Source: Raffaelea ambrosiae
Lineage: Eukaryota; Ascomycota; Sordariomycetes; Ophiostomatales; Ophiostomataceae
NCBI GenBank assembly: GCA_002778195.1
Contig: PCDI01000001.1
Span: forward strand, 2,482,453 to 2,546,452
Length of the DNA stretch: 64,000 nucleotides
Direction of reading: 5' to 3'
This document shows positions 12,201 through 21,080 of this stretch, one piece after another. A program made the position numbers and the translations under genes. Numbering within the stretch: position 1 is the first letter of the stretch; every line of letters starts with the position of its first letter. Below the pieces are notes generated by a model, which was not told the origin of the DNA, ran no database searches, and was given only the letters and a program-made list of their open reading frames with translations.

Positions 12201-12966
12201 CTCCCGTTATTTTCGACTTATGGCGAGTTCTTTGCTGCACCTACCACGAAATTCTCGCAAAAATCAGGCCAGATATCAGTGGCTTCTCCAAAGATCGACA
12301 TAATCTCAACAGCCCTTTTTTTCAGATCTATGGAGGCGCAAGAGCCATCAGCGTCAACCTGCCGCTGCTTGAAGCATCCTATGCAGATGCGCAACTGCGT
12401 GATGGTCTCAACGTCACGTATGTCCTCCGACCGAACGAACCCTCGATCTGGCCCATCTGGCCCTCTACCATGAATACTCTTCCCGCTGTACCTGACTCGT
12501 GTCTCCTTTGGGCCGCATCGTCGAACGGTCTATATCTAGCTTCGCATCTTCGCGTATCTCGGACTCTTCCAGTGTGACGTTGCCTTTGCCACGATTGAAT
12601 AACCTTATCAACAAAGGTGTTGCCACAACTGTCGTTCATCTTCTCACCTTTTTGATTTGCGTAAGCTTCTGCACAGGTCACCACTTGATCACCCAAGATG
12701 GCTGTGTTTGGACCACCACCTGAAGATGATCATTTCAGCAACTTGAGAGATATGTGCCATGCCAGTGTACGTAGCGTCAAGTTCATAAGCCAGTCATTGA
12801 TTCTGATGGGTTCACTGCTTGGGTAGTGTATGCTTGCATTTGTATTGAAAGTCGTCGTATTGCCAGAAACGCCGGGTTCACGCGAGCCTTGTCATGAAGC
12901 CTCTGAGTTGGTAGAACAACACGGACATCAATGACTTGGTCACGAATCAGATACCAAATGCATATG

Positions 12967-12976
12967 TATATAAAAA
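12967..12976 (+). promoter_or_regulatory. TATA box of the first tandem unknown gene
   Basis: TATATAAAAA, 80 nt upstream of the ATG at 13056. A similar element sits at nearly the same distance before the neighbouring paralogue. Confidence 0.6.
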
Positions 12977-13055
12977 GGAGAGGCACTCGAACGAACCCAT
13001 TACCAGGACCATCTTTCAGATTTCTTTTATTTATTCAAAGTCATATCCAATAAAA

Positions 13056-13511
13056 ATGATAAACGACTATTCCACTCCCTGGACAAAAGAGAACCCCCCG
13101 TCCATTCACCGGAACCCAATCTACGACTGGGTAGATGCCATGCCAGTCAGCACATCCCAGTTCGCACCAACAAGCCAGACGCCGATTTACCGTAGCTACG
13201 GATATGGGAGTGCATATCAACCTCCAGTACCATCCGCCAACGTCCAGCTTCAACACTTCTTGACCAGTGGGCTTGGAAATATCAGTCTTGACACCTCTTA
13301 TGCAGGGCATGACATACCTACTTTGCGACCCGCAGCTCCGACCTTTGTGCCAGGTCAGGCACATGCCACTGTCCCCGTCTCTGTGCCCGGCCAGACACCG
13401 GCTGCTGCTGCCTCTAGTAGTCTGGCACAGCAGGCCAACTGCGGCAGTAAAAAGAAGTCCAATAAGCGTAGGAGTAGACGCCGTGGTCACAGGCAGGGAC
13501 ATGGCCAATAG
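13056..13511 (+). CDS. Unknown small basic-tailed protein, member 1 of a tandem pair
   Basis: Single-exon ORF of 151 aa starting ATGATAAACGAC. It has no signal peptide, membrane segment or recognised domain. Near the N-terminus it contains YDWVDAMPVSTSQFAP, and in the middle LDTSYAGHDIPTLRPAAPTFV. The C-terminus is a strongly basic tail (KKKSNKRRSRRRGHRQG) after a Ala/Ser/Gln-rich linker. The next gene (14005-14631) has matching blocks in the same order: YTWVNNMPDSPSGFVP and LNSSYASPAFRAGLSPLPV. The shared blocks, TATA spacing and adjacency argue for a real gene rather than a chance ORF. The basic tail could bind nucleic acid or act as a nuclear signal, but that is inference. Function unknown. 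Confidence 0.6.
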   Translation: MINDYSTPWTKENPPSIHRNPIYDWVDAMPVSTSQFAPTSQTPIYRSYGYGSAYQPPVPSANVQLQHFLTSGLGNISLDTSYAGHDIPTLRPAAPTFVPGQAHATVPVSVPGQTPAAAASSSLAQQANCGSKKKSNKRRSRRRGHRQGHGQ

Positions 13512-14004
13512 TCACCTCCATAGACATAATGCAAACGTAAATCGAAAATATTTCTTCAGCCTCCCGAGAACCCAAACGCGACGAAAACAGATATATGTCT
13601 ATTGACCCGGCGTGAATGGTGTTTCTCCATGCTGATTCTGCCCATGATTTATGAAAGTCGTGTCTAAATACGATTTCTTTGTTATGTACTTTAAACCCCA
13701 GTGGTTCTCTCGAAACCGATAAGCACCAAGATACAAAGGAAGCAACGAACTCACACTTATTGGAAGTGACAAGGTAAGCTCTGAGAGGAGTCAAAAATTG
13801 TCCTCTTGCCAATAAGTAGCCGATATGAACGATATCCTGGTCGGGTAGCAGGCAACATATAGGTCACAGCAAGTTAGTCAAGCGGTCTCGAACCTGTGTC
13901 AACAAACAAACAGAAAAGTATAAATACAGAATATGTCTTCCTGTTTGTTTTTTCCACCGCTATTGGTTCGATTATCAACAATTACTGCCGAGCAAAAGGA
14001 AAAG
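13512..14004. other. Spacer between the tandem unknown genes
   Basis: 493 nt serving as 3' flank of the first gene and promoter of the second. No other coding signal was seen. Confidence 0.5.
13919..13926 (+). promoter_or_regulatory. TATA box of the second tandem unknown gene
   Basis: TATAAATA, 86 nt before the chosen ATG at 14005. An in-frame ATG at 13933 lies only 7 nt after this element, too close to be within the transcript, which favours the start at 14005. Confidence 0.6.
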
Positions 14005-14631
14005 ATGGGCGGCAGCGGACCTCCCCAGGCCTATGGCAACCCCCGTGGCAGACGAGCACACTGGAACATGCCATTGGAAGACTACAAAGTCTACACATGG
14101 GTGAATAATATGCCAGACAGTCCCTCTGGGTTTGTTCCAGCCGGCTCGGACCCTGCAATGCCTCTCTACCAGCCCTCGACCAACCGGCTCGTCAACGGTT
14201 CTCTCACGAACAATCCACTCCCCGTCAGCAGCCAGAGCCGGGTCCCTGCCGATGTTGCGAGGCTAAACAGCAGCTATGCTTCGCCTGCATTTCGGGCGGG
14301 TCTCTCCCCGCTGCCCGTAGAAAGCCAGACACGGCCCACGATAATGGACTTGCCCAGTAGTTCTGGGTGGACGGGAAGTGCTCCGAGTGTGGTCCGTCTC
14401 CCGCCAGCTTCTAGGTCCTCGTCCTACGGGGGGGCGGGTTTATCATCGTCCCTTACCTCAGGCCAGACACATGGCATGTCTTCTAGTGGACTGTGGCCGG
14501 GCGCGGCTGCCTTCACACCCCAAGAACCATGGCGCACAACCTCTGGTGTACGCTCCAGTGTCTTCCCTCCTAGTCTGGCAAAAGGCTCAGCTGCAAACGC
14601 GAAATCATGGAGAGCTCACCGGAAAAAGTAG
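14005..14631 (+). CDS. Unknown Ser/Pro-rich protein, member 2 of a tandem pair
   Basis: Single-exon ORF of 208 aa starting MGGSGPPQAYGNPRG. The start at 14005 is preferred over the in-frame ATG at 13933 because the latter abuts the TATA box. The N-terminal block EDYKVYTWVNNMPDSPSGFVP aligns with the same block of the preceding gene, and LNSSYASPAFRAGLSPLPV aligns with its second block. The rest is Ser/Pro/Gly-rich, with a short basic C-terminus (KSWRAHRKK). There is no signal peptide, transmembrane helix or known domain. It is 57 aa longer than member 1, mainly in the low-complexity C-terminal half. This pattern fits tandem duplication followed by rapid divergence. Function unknown. Confidence 0.6.
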   Translation: MGGSGPPQAYGNPRGRRAHWNMPLEDYKVYTWVNNMPDSPSGFVPAGSDPAMPLYQPSTNRLVNGSLTNNPLPVSSQSRVPADVARLNSSYASPAFRAGLSPLPVESQTRPTIMDLPSSSGWTGSAPSVVRLPPASRSSSYGGAGLSSSLTSGQTHGMSSSGLWPGAAAFTPQEPWRTTSGVRSSVFPPSLAKGSAANAKSWRAHRKK

Positions 14632-14992
14632 AGTAGGCTGTAGAAAAGGAATAGATGTCTTTGGAGTTCCAAAAACCCTAGAGTATGCGGAAGACGGGGG
14701 TTAGAGAAAGGGAGAGAACAATTTATGGTGCGTGCCATCTGTGCGTTTGTTTGCTCTGTATTCGTTATGGAAGCCTGCGAGATAGCCTTGTAATATTACA
14801 CGACTATGCGAGATAGCCTTGCAATATTACACAACTAATTCGATACAGTTCTGCACTCAATATCAAAAGATCTTTACCACATTTTTTGGATCCATATTCA
14901 CAATCTAGTATTGATCATTCATTGAGACCAACTAAGCCTTTCTTTCGCTACATATTCATTTTCACAAACACCACGCAATACGACAGTAAAAT
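14632..14992. other. Spacer with a 31-bp tandem duplication
   Basis: No gene was seen. It carries a two-copy direct repeat (listed separately) and AT-rich sequence leading to a small ORF at 14993. Confidence 0.5.
14776..14837. repeat. 31-bp tandem direct repeat, two copies
   Basis: The unit starts TGCGAGATAGCCTTG. The copies span 14776-14806 and 14807-14837 and differ at two positions, T/C and G/A, both transitions. Confidence 0.9.
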
Positions 14993-15098
14993 GGGCGGAT
15001 TCCCCGGCTCGTTGATTCCCCGGCTGGTCGGAAGGGCTGGGGAGATCATATTTAGCCTCACCCCCCGCTTCCCCAGGTCTGTTTATCCAGACTTTTAA
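14993..15098 (+). CDS. 35-codon ORF, possible truncated relative of the upstream pair
   Basis: ATGGGCGGATTC opens a 35-aa frame (starts MGGFPGSLIPR, ends PRSVYPDF). Its first codons (ATGGGCGG) and A-rich leader resemble those of the gene at 14005, but the downstream blocks are absent. It could be a remnant of a third copy, a short peptide gene, or chance. Low support. Confidence 0.2.
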
Positions 15099-15114
15099 GA
15101 CCCAGCCAAATGCA

Positions 15115-15124
15115 TATATATAAG
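15115..15124 (+). promoter_or_regulatory. TATA box of the GH43 gene
   Basis: TATATATAAG, 88 nt upstream of the ATG at 15212. Confidence 0.55.
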
Positions 15125-15211
15125 TGAAACTTTAAGTCATACGGTAGAACAAAGCAGATGTTGGGATCATGATGCTTGAACTCCTCCGCAATTTGGTAAC
15201 TGTGGACAGTA

Positions 15212-17457
15212 ATGGAGAGGATATTCGGGATGCGGTCTCTGTTTGGGGTCATCACCTGCTTACAAGTCGGTCTGGCAGCCACGGCCCAGCCCACTAATAC
15301 GTCGTCCACCTTTACCAACCCTATTCTGCCCGGTTTTCACCCAGACCCAAGCTGCATCCACGTACCAGATGCCGATGGCAACGACAACAGCCCCGGAACA
15401 ACATTCTGCGTTTCGTCCAGCTTCAATGCCTTCCCGGGCATTCCTATTCATGCCAGCCGTGATCTGCGGCAGTGGAACCTCGTGGGCCATGTACTGAATC
15501 GGCGAGAGCAGCTTCCACGGCTTGTGGAAACGAACCGGTCGACAAGGTAGGGAGTGGAGGTGAAGTGGGCAGGAAGATCCTTGCGGCTAACAGTCACGTT
15601 TTCTTTTTTTGGTGTTTCAGTGGAATATGGGCACCGACGATTCGGTATCACGAAGGCATCTATTATGTTGTGACCAGTAGGTAGCAAGACTGGATATTTG
15701 TTATCGGACTTCCTGTCTCGAGCATGTACTCACAATCCTAGCGTTGGTGGATGATGACCGACCACAGACGGATACTTCGCGATGGGACAATGTAGGTGTG
15801 TGAAGAGAGTATCCGAGCAGAAGCACGACTCGTATCTGACAGATACACAGCTCATCTTCCAGTCGGACGACCTCTACGACGATGCTTCCTGGTCACAGCC
15901 AGTGCACTTCAACTTTACGGGCTATGACCCGTCGCCATTCTGGGACGACGACGGCAAGGCCTACATTGTGGCCAGCCACGCCTGGCAGGTGGAGCCCGGC
16001 ATCCACCTCGCTGAGGTTGACCTAGACACGGGCGACGCAGGGCCTTGGAAGGCAATCTGGACAGGCACCGGTGGCTTGGTGAGATGTGCTGTTTTCTTTC
16101 GTGTGCAAATCAACCTTCTGACACGATCTGTGAAGGCGCCCGAGGGACCGCATATCTACCGCAGAGACGGGTACTACTATCTGCTGGCGGCCGAAGGCGG
16201 CACCGGGCTGAGCCACATGGTCACCATGGCCCGGGCCGAGACCTTGGACGGGCCGTACACGCCGCATCCGGACAACCCGGTGCTCACCAATGCCAACACG
16301 ACCAGCTATTTCCAGACAGTGGGACACGCCGACCTGTTCCAGGATGTGGCGGGCAACTGGTAGGCGAAGAGCTGGGCCGCTTCTTTGAATTGGTATCCGA
16401 GTCCGAAACCATGTTAACCAACCTCCCACGGTCCAGGTGGAGTGTCGCTCTTGCTACACGCTCCGGGCCGGCCTATGCGCACTATCCCATGGGCCGCGAG
16501 ACCGTTCTGACGACGGTGCGGTGGGAGCCAGGGCAGTGGCCACGCTGGACACCCGTGCAAGGCACCATGCAGGGGCCCCTGGTGAGAAGTAGCGCAGACG
16601 GCGATGGCGACGATGGCGACGACCACGACACCGATCCGGGCTACGCCCGCGAACTGGACGGCGAGACCATCCGCTGGTTTGCGCCCGGGACGTCTCTGCC
16701 GCCGCACTTTGCCTACTGGCGGCCTCCCGTCGAGAGCGCCTACACGGTCTCGCCGGCCGAGAGCCCGAACACGCTGCGGCTGCGGCCGTCGTGGCGGAAC
16801 CTGACTGGTCTCGACGGGAACTATGCCGGGCCGGGCGGGCAGACGTTTGTTGGGCGGCGGCAGCAACACACGCTCTTTGTTTTCCGGGTGGACCTTTTGT
16901 ATGAGCCGGCGCGTGGAGAGGCCAAGATCACTGCGAGCGAGGACACAGAAGCGGCCGAAGAGGCCGGGGTGACGGTGTTCTTGACGCAGAACCACCACCT
17001 GGACCTGGGGGTGGTGTGGCTGGGCAGCGGGCGCGTGGGGATGCGGTTCCGGGGCACGTCTCCTTGGGCTGGTCTGCCGGGGCCGGTGGTGGTGCCGGTG
17101 GCGGTGTCGACAGGGCCCTCGGGTCGAGCAGGGGATACTGCGGACGTGGACACGGGCAAGCTCACGCTGGAGATCCAAGCCGTGAACGGGACGCACTACA
17201 CGTTTTCGGGAGGACCAGCGGGCGTGCCATCGGCCATGCAGACCGTGGCCGTCGTGTCGAATGAGGCCGTGAGCTTTGGGTTTACAGGTGAGTCTGGTTT
17301 CATGAGTTGGCTTTCTTCCCCGAAGTGTTGTTGTGGTCTGACGGGGTTTCCAGGGACCTTCGTCGGGGTGTATTGCACGAGCAACGGGGGCCATGGCACG
17401 ACGCCCGCGTATGTGTCTGGATGGGAGTACATTCCACGAGGGCAATTTCGTAAATGA
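15212..17457 (+). CDS. Secreted glycoside hydrolase family 43 (beta-xylosidase/arabinofuranosidase type)
   Basis: Seven exons: 15212-15546, 15621-15676, 15742-15791, 15851-16078, 16136-16359, 16437-17287 and 17354-17457. All phases agree, giving 615 aa. A signal peptide is evident (hydrophobic FGVITCLQVGLAATAQ). The N-terminal five-bladed propeller shows the GH43 triad: D45 in FHPDPSC, D173 in YDPSPFWDDDG and E226 in APEGPH. GIWAPTIRYHEGIYYVV is another family signature. The C-terminal ~220 residues match the beta-sandwich (GH43_C2-like) domain that closes the active site in two-domain GH43 xylosidases. It probably removes xylose or arabinose from hemicellulose fragments outside the cell. Substrate cannot be fixed from sequence. 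The start at 15212 adds six residues before a second ATG at 15230, and either gives a signal peptide. Confidence 0.9.
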
Positions 17458-18162
17458 GGGAGAGAGTGTGTGTTAGTCGAAAGTTGGGGAGGACGACGAG
17501 ACAGATGACCAAGCTGGGGAATAAGACGAAATAGCTGAGCAACTCACACAAAAAGGAGGACATGGGAAGATGAAATCAAAGAAATCAAAGAGCTCTCGAA
17601 CGAGAAAGGAATCAGAAACAAATTACGAATCGTATGAATCATCACCAGAATCACATTGTGAAACTCTTGTAGATTCGGTTATTGGAAAATTCCCAGGATC
17701 CAACAGCTGTATGGAATACGCCTTCTATATTGTTGGCTCTTCGTCCGCTTCGACCGAATTTGTAAGGCAGCCCACCAGTGGCCACCATTCTTTTCCAGGC
17801 TGTCCACACACCAGCGAGTAGATGACCAATGAGCTGACAAAGGTTCTTGGCGGCGGCCTAGGCCACTAGCCTCACTGTAACTACTATGTACTTCGGGCGG
17901 CCATTTGCTATAAGTCCCCACTGACGTCCTTCTCCGATCACGACAGCCAAAGGCGAACACCGACGACACTCGACAACTGCCGAGGCGCAACAGAAACGCC
18001 GAATTTGCGAAATTGCGACAACCGATATATTTTGAGAAGAACACCAACTTGCAGGCCAGTCTTTTGACCAGTCTTTCGACCAGTCTTTCGACCAGTCCGT
18101 CCCACTTGGCCGACAAGCCACTCATTCTCAAGGCAACTCGGGCAAGACACTTTCCCCTCACG
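17458..18162. other. Intergenic region GH43 / DOPA dioxygenase
   Basis: Holds the 3' flank of GH43 and the promoter of the next gene. There is a GACCAGTCTTTC short direct repeat at about 18066-18100. A Ser/Lys/Glu-rich 83-codon ORF at 17570-17821 has no recognisable feature and I do not call it a gene. Confidence 0.5.
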
Positions 18163-19014
18163 ATGCCTGTCCCCGACCCTCTCAATCCGCCACTCTCGTC
18201 CTACCCGTCGCCTTTGACAGGCTACGAAGGCCTGGAGCCGCTGCCGGACGAAAAGGCGGCCGACGGCAAGAGTTTTGTGAACCCGCCGGCGGATCAGAGC
18301 AGTGCCTACCATGAGTTTATTGACCCGCTGGACAAGGGCCGGCGAGGAGGCTTGTATGTTTCGTTTGCCCCCCCTGTACACCTAGTCAACGTGCTCTCTG
18401 CGTGTTCTCTACTGACTCTCTCTCTCCAGTGACGTCCATATCTACTACTACCACACCAATGCCGAGCAGACCAAGTATGCCCGGGCTCTGTGGGAGCGCA
18501 TCCGGCGCGAGTGTACGTGACGGCCCATCCAGAGGAGAGAGACACATGCCCACCGTGCTAGAACAACCAAACTAACCCACGTTCCCCAGTCCCTGAGCTG
18601 CGCATCTACCGCTTCTGGGACCGCCCCATCGGCCCCCACCCCATTGCCATGTTCGAGGTCAACCTCTTTACGCCCGCGCAGTTTGGCGCCTTCATTCCCT
18701 GGCTGGCCATCTGGCGCGGCCCGCTGTCGGCGCTCGTGCACCCCAACACGGACGAGAGCCAGCTGGACGGTAGCCGCGGGACGGTGCGGCACGACCTGGG
18801 CGCGGACGAGGTGACGGCCGAGCGGCGGAACCACACGCAGCGGGCGATCTGGATGGGCGAGCGGGTGCCGCTGGACCTGTCTGTGTTTGATTTTATGGCC
18901 GAGCGGCGGGCGACGGAGGAGCGGCAGCAGGAGGAGGAGAGGAGGGCGTTGCAGGAGAAGGAGGAGAAGGAGAAGGGGATTGGGACAAATGGGACAAATG
19001 GGACAAACTACTAG
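18163..19014 (+). CDS. DOPA 4,5-dioxygenase family protein
   Basis: Exons 18163-18353, 18430-18512 and 18590-19014, phases consistent, about 232 aa. Across the first junction the protein reads GFDVHIYYYHTN, and across the second RREFPELRIYRFWDRPIGPHP. These, with FGAFIPWLAIWRGPLSALVHPNT, are characteristic of the small DOPA-dioxygenase-like family. The His residues in DVHIYYYH and LVHP are the likely metal ligands. Members cleave catechols such as DOPA extradiol-wise, and most fungal copies have no known substrate. The first ~60 residues are Pro/Ser-rich. The C-terminus is a charged helix rich in Glu, Lys and Gln ending in a Gly-Thr-Asn repeat (GTNGTNGTN). No signal peptide, so probably cytosolic. 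It follows GH43 on the same strand, but fungal genes are transcribed singly and no functional link is implied. Confidence 0.85.
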
Positions 19015-19578
19015 AGGCAAGCAGGGAAACATGAAGCCGAGCTGCCCGGTTGTACGATTTACGTCTTTTTGTGTTCTTTGCCAAGTTTTGCATCTTAGGT
19101 TGCCATTTGAAGTTGACAGCCAACATGAAATGATGAAGCGCTTTGTATTGATGGGAGAGAGAAGAAGAGAAATGAGAAGAAAGAAAAAAAGAGAAGAGAC
19201 GAAAAACAGAAACAAGAGAGACACCATTGGCCAGAATGAGTAAGCCGGAATATTATAAGCCAAGTTCACAATGGAACAGAAATATCCAAGCAGATTAGAA
19301 AATAAGAAGGGAAAAGAGAAAAGAGAAAAGAGAAAAGAGAAAAGAGAAAAGAAAAAAGAGAAAAAGAAAAAAAAGAAAAAAAAGAAAAAAGAGAAAGAAC
19401 TCATACACCATGATACACTCATCCACCCCCTACAGATCATTAGGCTCCTCCACATTCGTTGCCCCTGTTACTCAACCATCCAAGCCTCGGGCGTCCGCGG
19501 TAGGGTTCGCACCCCCCACGCAGCTGCTACAAAAGGGGAAACACCGGCCGTTGTTTGCAACACTCCCTACACGCAGGC
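19015..19578. other. Convergent spacer DOPA dioxygenase / LysM gene
   Basis: Noncoding. The right half is a GAAAA/AAAAGAG simple-sequence array. Confidence 0.6.
19309..19397. repeat. Purine simple repeat (AAAAGAG)n
   Basis: A pure A/G tract of about 90 bp with a seven-base period in its first half, downstream of the LysM gene's stop codon. Confidence 0.85.
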
Positions 19579-20928
19579 TCATGCGGCGCTGGATAGAGGG
19601 ACCGTATCGGCGCGGGCTACGGAGGGGGCCGTCGTGGGCGATGGCGGGGGGAGCGGAGGGGAAGGCGGAGGACGAGGAGGATGGAAGGAAGATGCTGGCT
19701 TGGAAGGCTCTTTGACGGCTTGGGATTCCGCTGGGGCTTGCGAAGCTAGCTCTGTGAACGACCTGGCCACCACGGACGTCCTCGTGGTCGTCGCCGTGTA
19801 GCTCGGGGGCCGCGTCGACGTAAACGTCTTGGTGCTCAGGGCGGCGTGCGAGGACGGTGAGGACGATGAGGAGGATGAGGACGATGAGGAGGATGAGGAC
19901 GATGAGGACGATGTTGATGACGACTCAGGAGGAGGTGCGACACCCGAGAAAGGCGGCGCGACAGGTGTGGCAGCCGAGGGTGCAGACGACGCCGGTGAAG
20001 ATGCGGGACGTGCCAGGGCTGAGGACTCGGGATGGGCAGACGACGCAGGGGCGGCAGGGGAAGAGGTTGGTGAAGAGGCAGGCGCCGCGGGCGTGGCAGG
20101 AGTGGCAGCTGTGGTAGGAGTGGCAGCTGTGGTAGGAGTGGCAGCTGTGGTAGGAGTGGCAGCTGTGGTAGGAGTGGCAGCTGTGGTAGGAGTGGCAGCT
20201 GTGATAGGAGTGGCGGCTGTGGTAGGCGTAGTAGGAGTGGCAGCTGCGGTAGGCGTAGTAGGAGTGGCAGGCACCGCAGGCGTGGTAGGAGTAGCAGGCG
20301 TAGCAGGTGTGGCAGGCGTGGAATCTGGTGGAGCAGCAGCTGAAGAACCAGGTGAAGACGCAGGCATGGCAGGCGTGGCAGGCGTTGCGACAGAAACTGT
20401 GTCGGACCTTTCCGGGGGTTCTCGAAACGCCGCCGTCACAGACGAAGACGATGCGGGAGCCGGTGCCGGTGCCGGGGAAGACGCCGGCGGTGCTGCCGAT
20501 GCAGGAGACGAAGCAGGCGGCGCGACGGGCGTCACGGTTTGGGTGGTCTTGTCCGTGACCGAGACGAAGGCCGTGACCGTGGAGCCTGGCGGGGCAGTCG
20601 GAGAAGGGTCTGCAGAAAGAGGAGCCGGGGAGACCGGCTGCGACGCGTCCATGGTCCGGATGCAGTAGAAGTCGCCGACGACCAGCTTCTGGTCGCAGGC
20701 GGCCCCGGTGGCCGGGCCGAGCATGGGGTTGTAGGCCAGAAAGTCGGCCACCGGCAGGTGCTGGCGCGAGGCCACGGCGTCGCACGAGTCGCCGACGTTG
20801 CAGGGCGCGAAGCCCTCGCAGTTGCTGATGCCGCCCGTCGGCGCGGCCAGGGGCGTGTAGATGGCGGGCGCGGGGCGGGCGCGGCCGGGCACGGCATGGA
20901 GGAGGAGGGCGAGGAGGGTGCGGATCAT
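19579..20928 (-). CDS. Secreted LysM-domain protein with Ala/Thr/Pro hexapeptide repeats
   Basis: Single exon, 449 aa. A short signal peptide (MIRTLLALLLHAVPGRARPA) is followed by one LysM-like module at about residues 34-90: CEGFAPCNVGDSCDAVA, then FLAYNPML and CDQKLVVGDFYC, with four or more Cys as in fungal LysM modules. LysM modules bind chitin or other GlcNAc polymers. The rest is low-complexity Pro/Ala/Thr/Ser: a stretch of TTAATP hexapeptides (DNA at 20096-20300), a poly-Ser run (DNA about 19850-19910) and a Pro-rich end. This resembles a heavily O-glycosylated cell-wall stalk more than a compact LysM effector. I see no hydrophobic C-terminal GPI signal. Possible roles are wall attachment, chitin binding or masking. 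Only the LysM region is conserved, and an unrecognised intron in the low-complexity part cannot be excluded. Confidence 0.75.
   Translation of the reverse strand: MIRTLLALLLHAVPGRARPAPAIYTPLAAPTGGISNCEGFAPCNVGDSCDAVASRQHLPVADFLAYNPMLGPATGAACDQKLVVGDFYCIRTMDASQPVSPAPLSADPSPTAPPGSTVTAFVSVTDKTTQTVTPVAPPASSPASAAPPASSPAPAPAPASSSSVTAAFREPPERSDTVSVATPATPAMPASSPGSSAAAPPDSTPATPATPATPTTPAVPATPTTPTAAATPTTPTTAATPITAATPTTAATPTTAATPTTAATPTTAATPTTAATPATPAAPASSPTSSPAAPASSAHPESSALARPASSPASSAPSAATPVAPPFSGVAPPPESSSTSSSSSSSSSSSSSSSSSSPSSHAALSTKTFTSTRPPSYTATTTRTSVVARSFTELASQAPAESQAVKEPSKPASSFHPPRPPPSPPLPPPSPTTAPSVARADTVPLSSAA
20096..20300 (-). repeat. 18-bp tandem repeat encoding TTAATP
   Basis: On the plus strand the unit is GGAGTGGCAGCTGTGGTA. 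About seven near-identical copies pass into diverged variants (GTAGGCGTAGTA). The period is a multiple of three and keeps the LysM protein frame open. Confidence 0.9.
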
Positions 20929-20990
20929 GGTGAGCGTTGCGCGCCGACTGGACAGACGACGCCTGCGCGAGTGAGCTGGCTGGTCTGGAC

Positions 20991-21080
20991 ACTGGTCTGG
21001 ACTGGTCAGGACTGGTCAGGACTGGTCAGGACTGGTCAGGACTGGTCAGGACTGGTCAAGACTGGTCAGGACTGGTCAAG
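20991..21080. repeat. 10-bp minisatellite ACTGGTCAGG, about nine copies
   Basis: Head-to-tail decamers. Five central copies are identical and the outer ones differ by one or two bases (ACTGGTCTGG, ACTGGTCAAG). It lies 63 bp upstream of the LysM start codon, within the likely promoter. Confidence 0.95.

Larger units (their letters stand above)
6071..13055. other. About 7 kb with no supportable gene
   Basis: The left part is the promoter and 5' leader region of the bHLH gene (divergent CT/GA-rich sequence, T runs at 5890-5945 in intron 1 continuing as A/G-rich sequence beyond 6070). Further right are G/A-rich stretches (7400-7650), a 14-bp tandem repeat near 8220, GTGAGG hexamers near 9180-9270, GGCCTTT repeats near 9530-9610, and C/T-rich sequence (10200-10560). 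ORFs of 100-280 codons occur on both strands but overlap each other, are compositionally biased and lack recognisable domains. The segment 12060-12990 is more AT-rich and carries short ORFs on both strands that could be gene relics, but I recognise none. Confidence 0.5.

Noticed and set aside
12062..12577. 171-codon frame in the AT-richer segment
   Set aside because: No ATG start, no recognised domain, and antisense frames of similar length overlap it. It may be a gene relic but cannot be supported.
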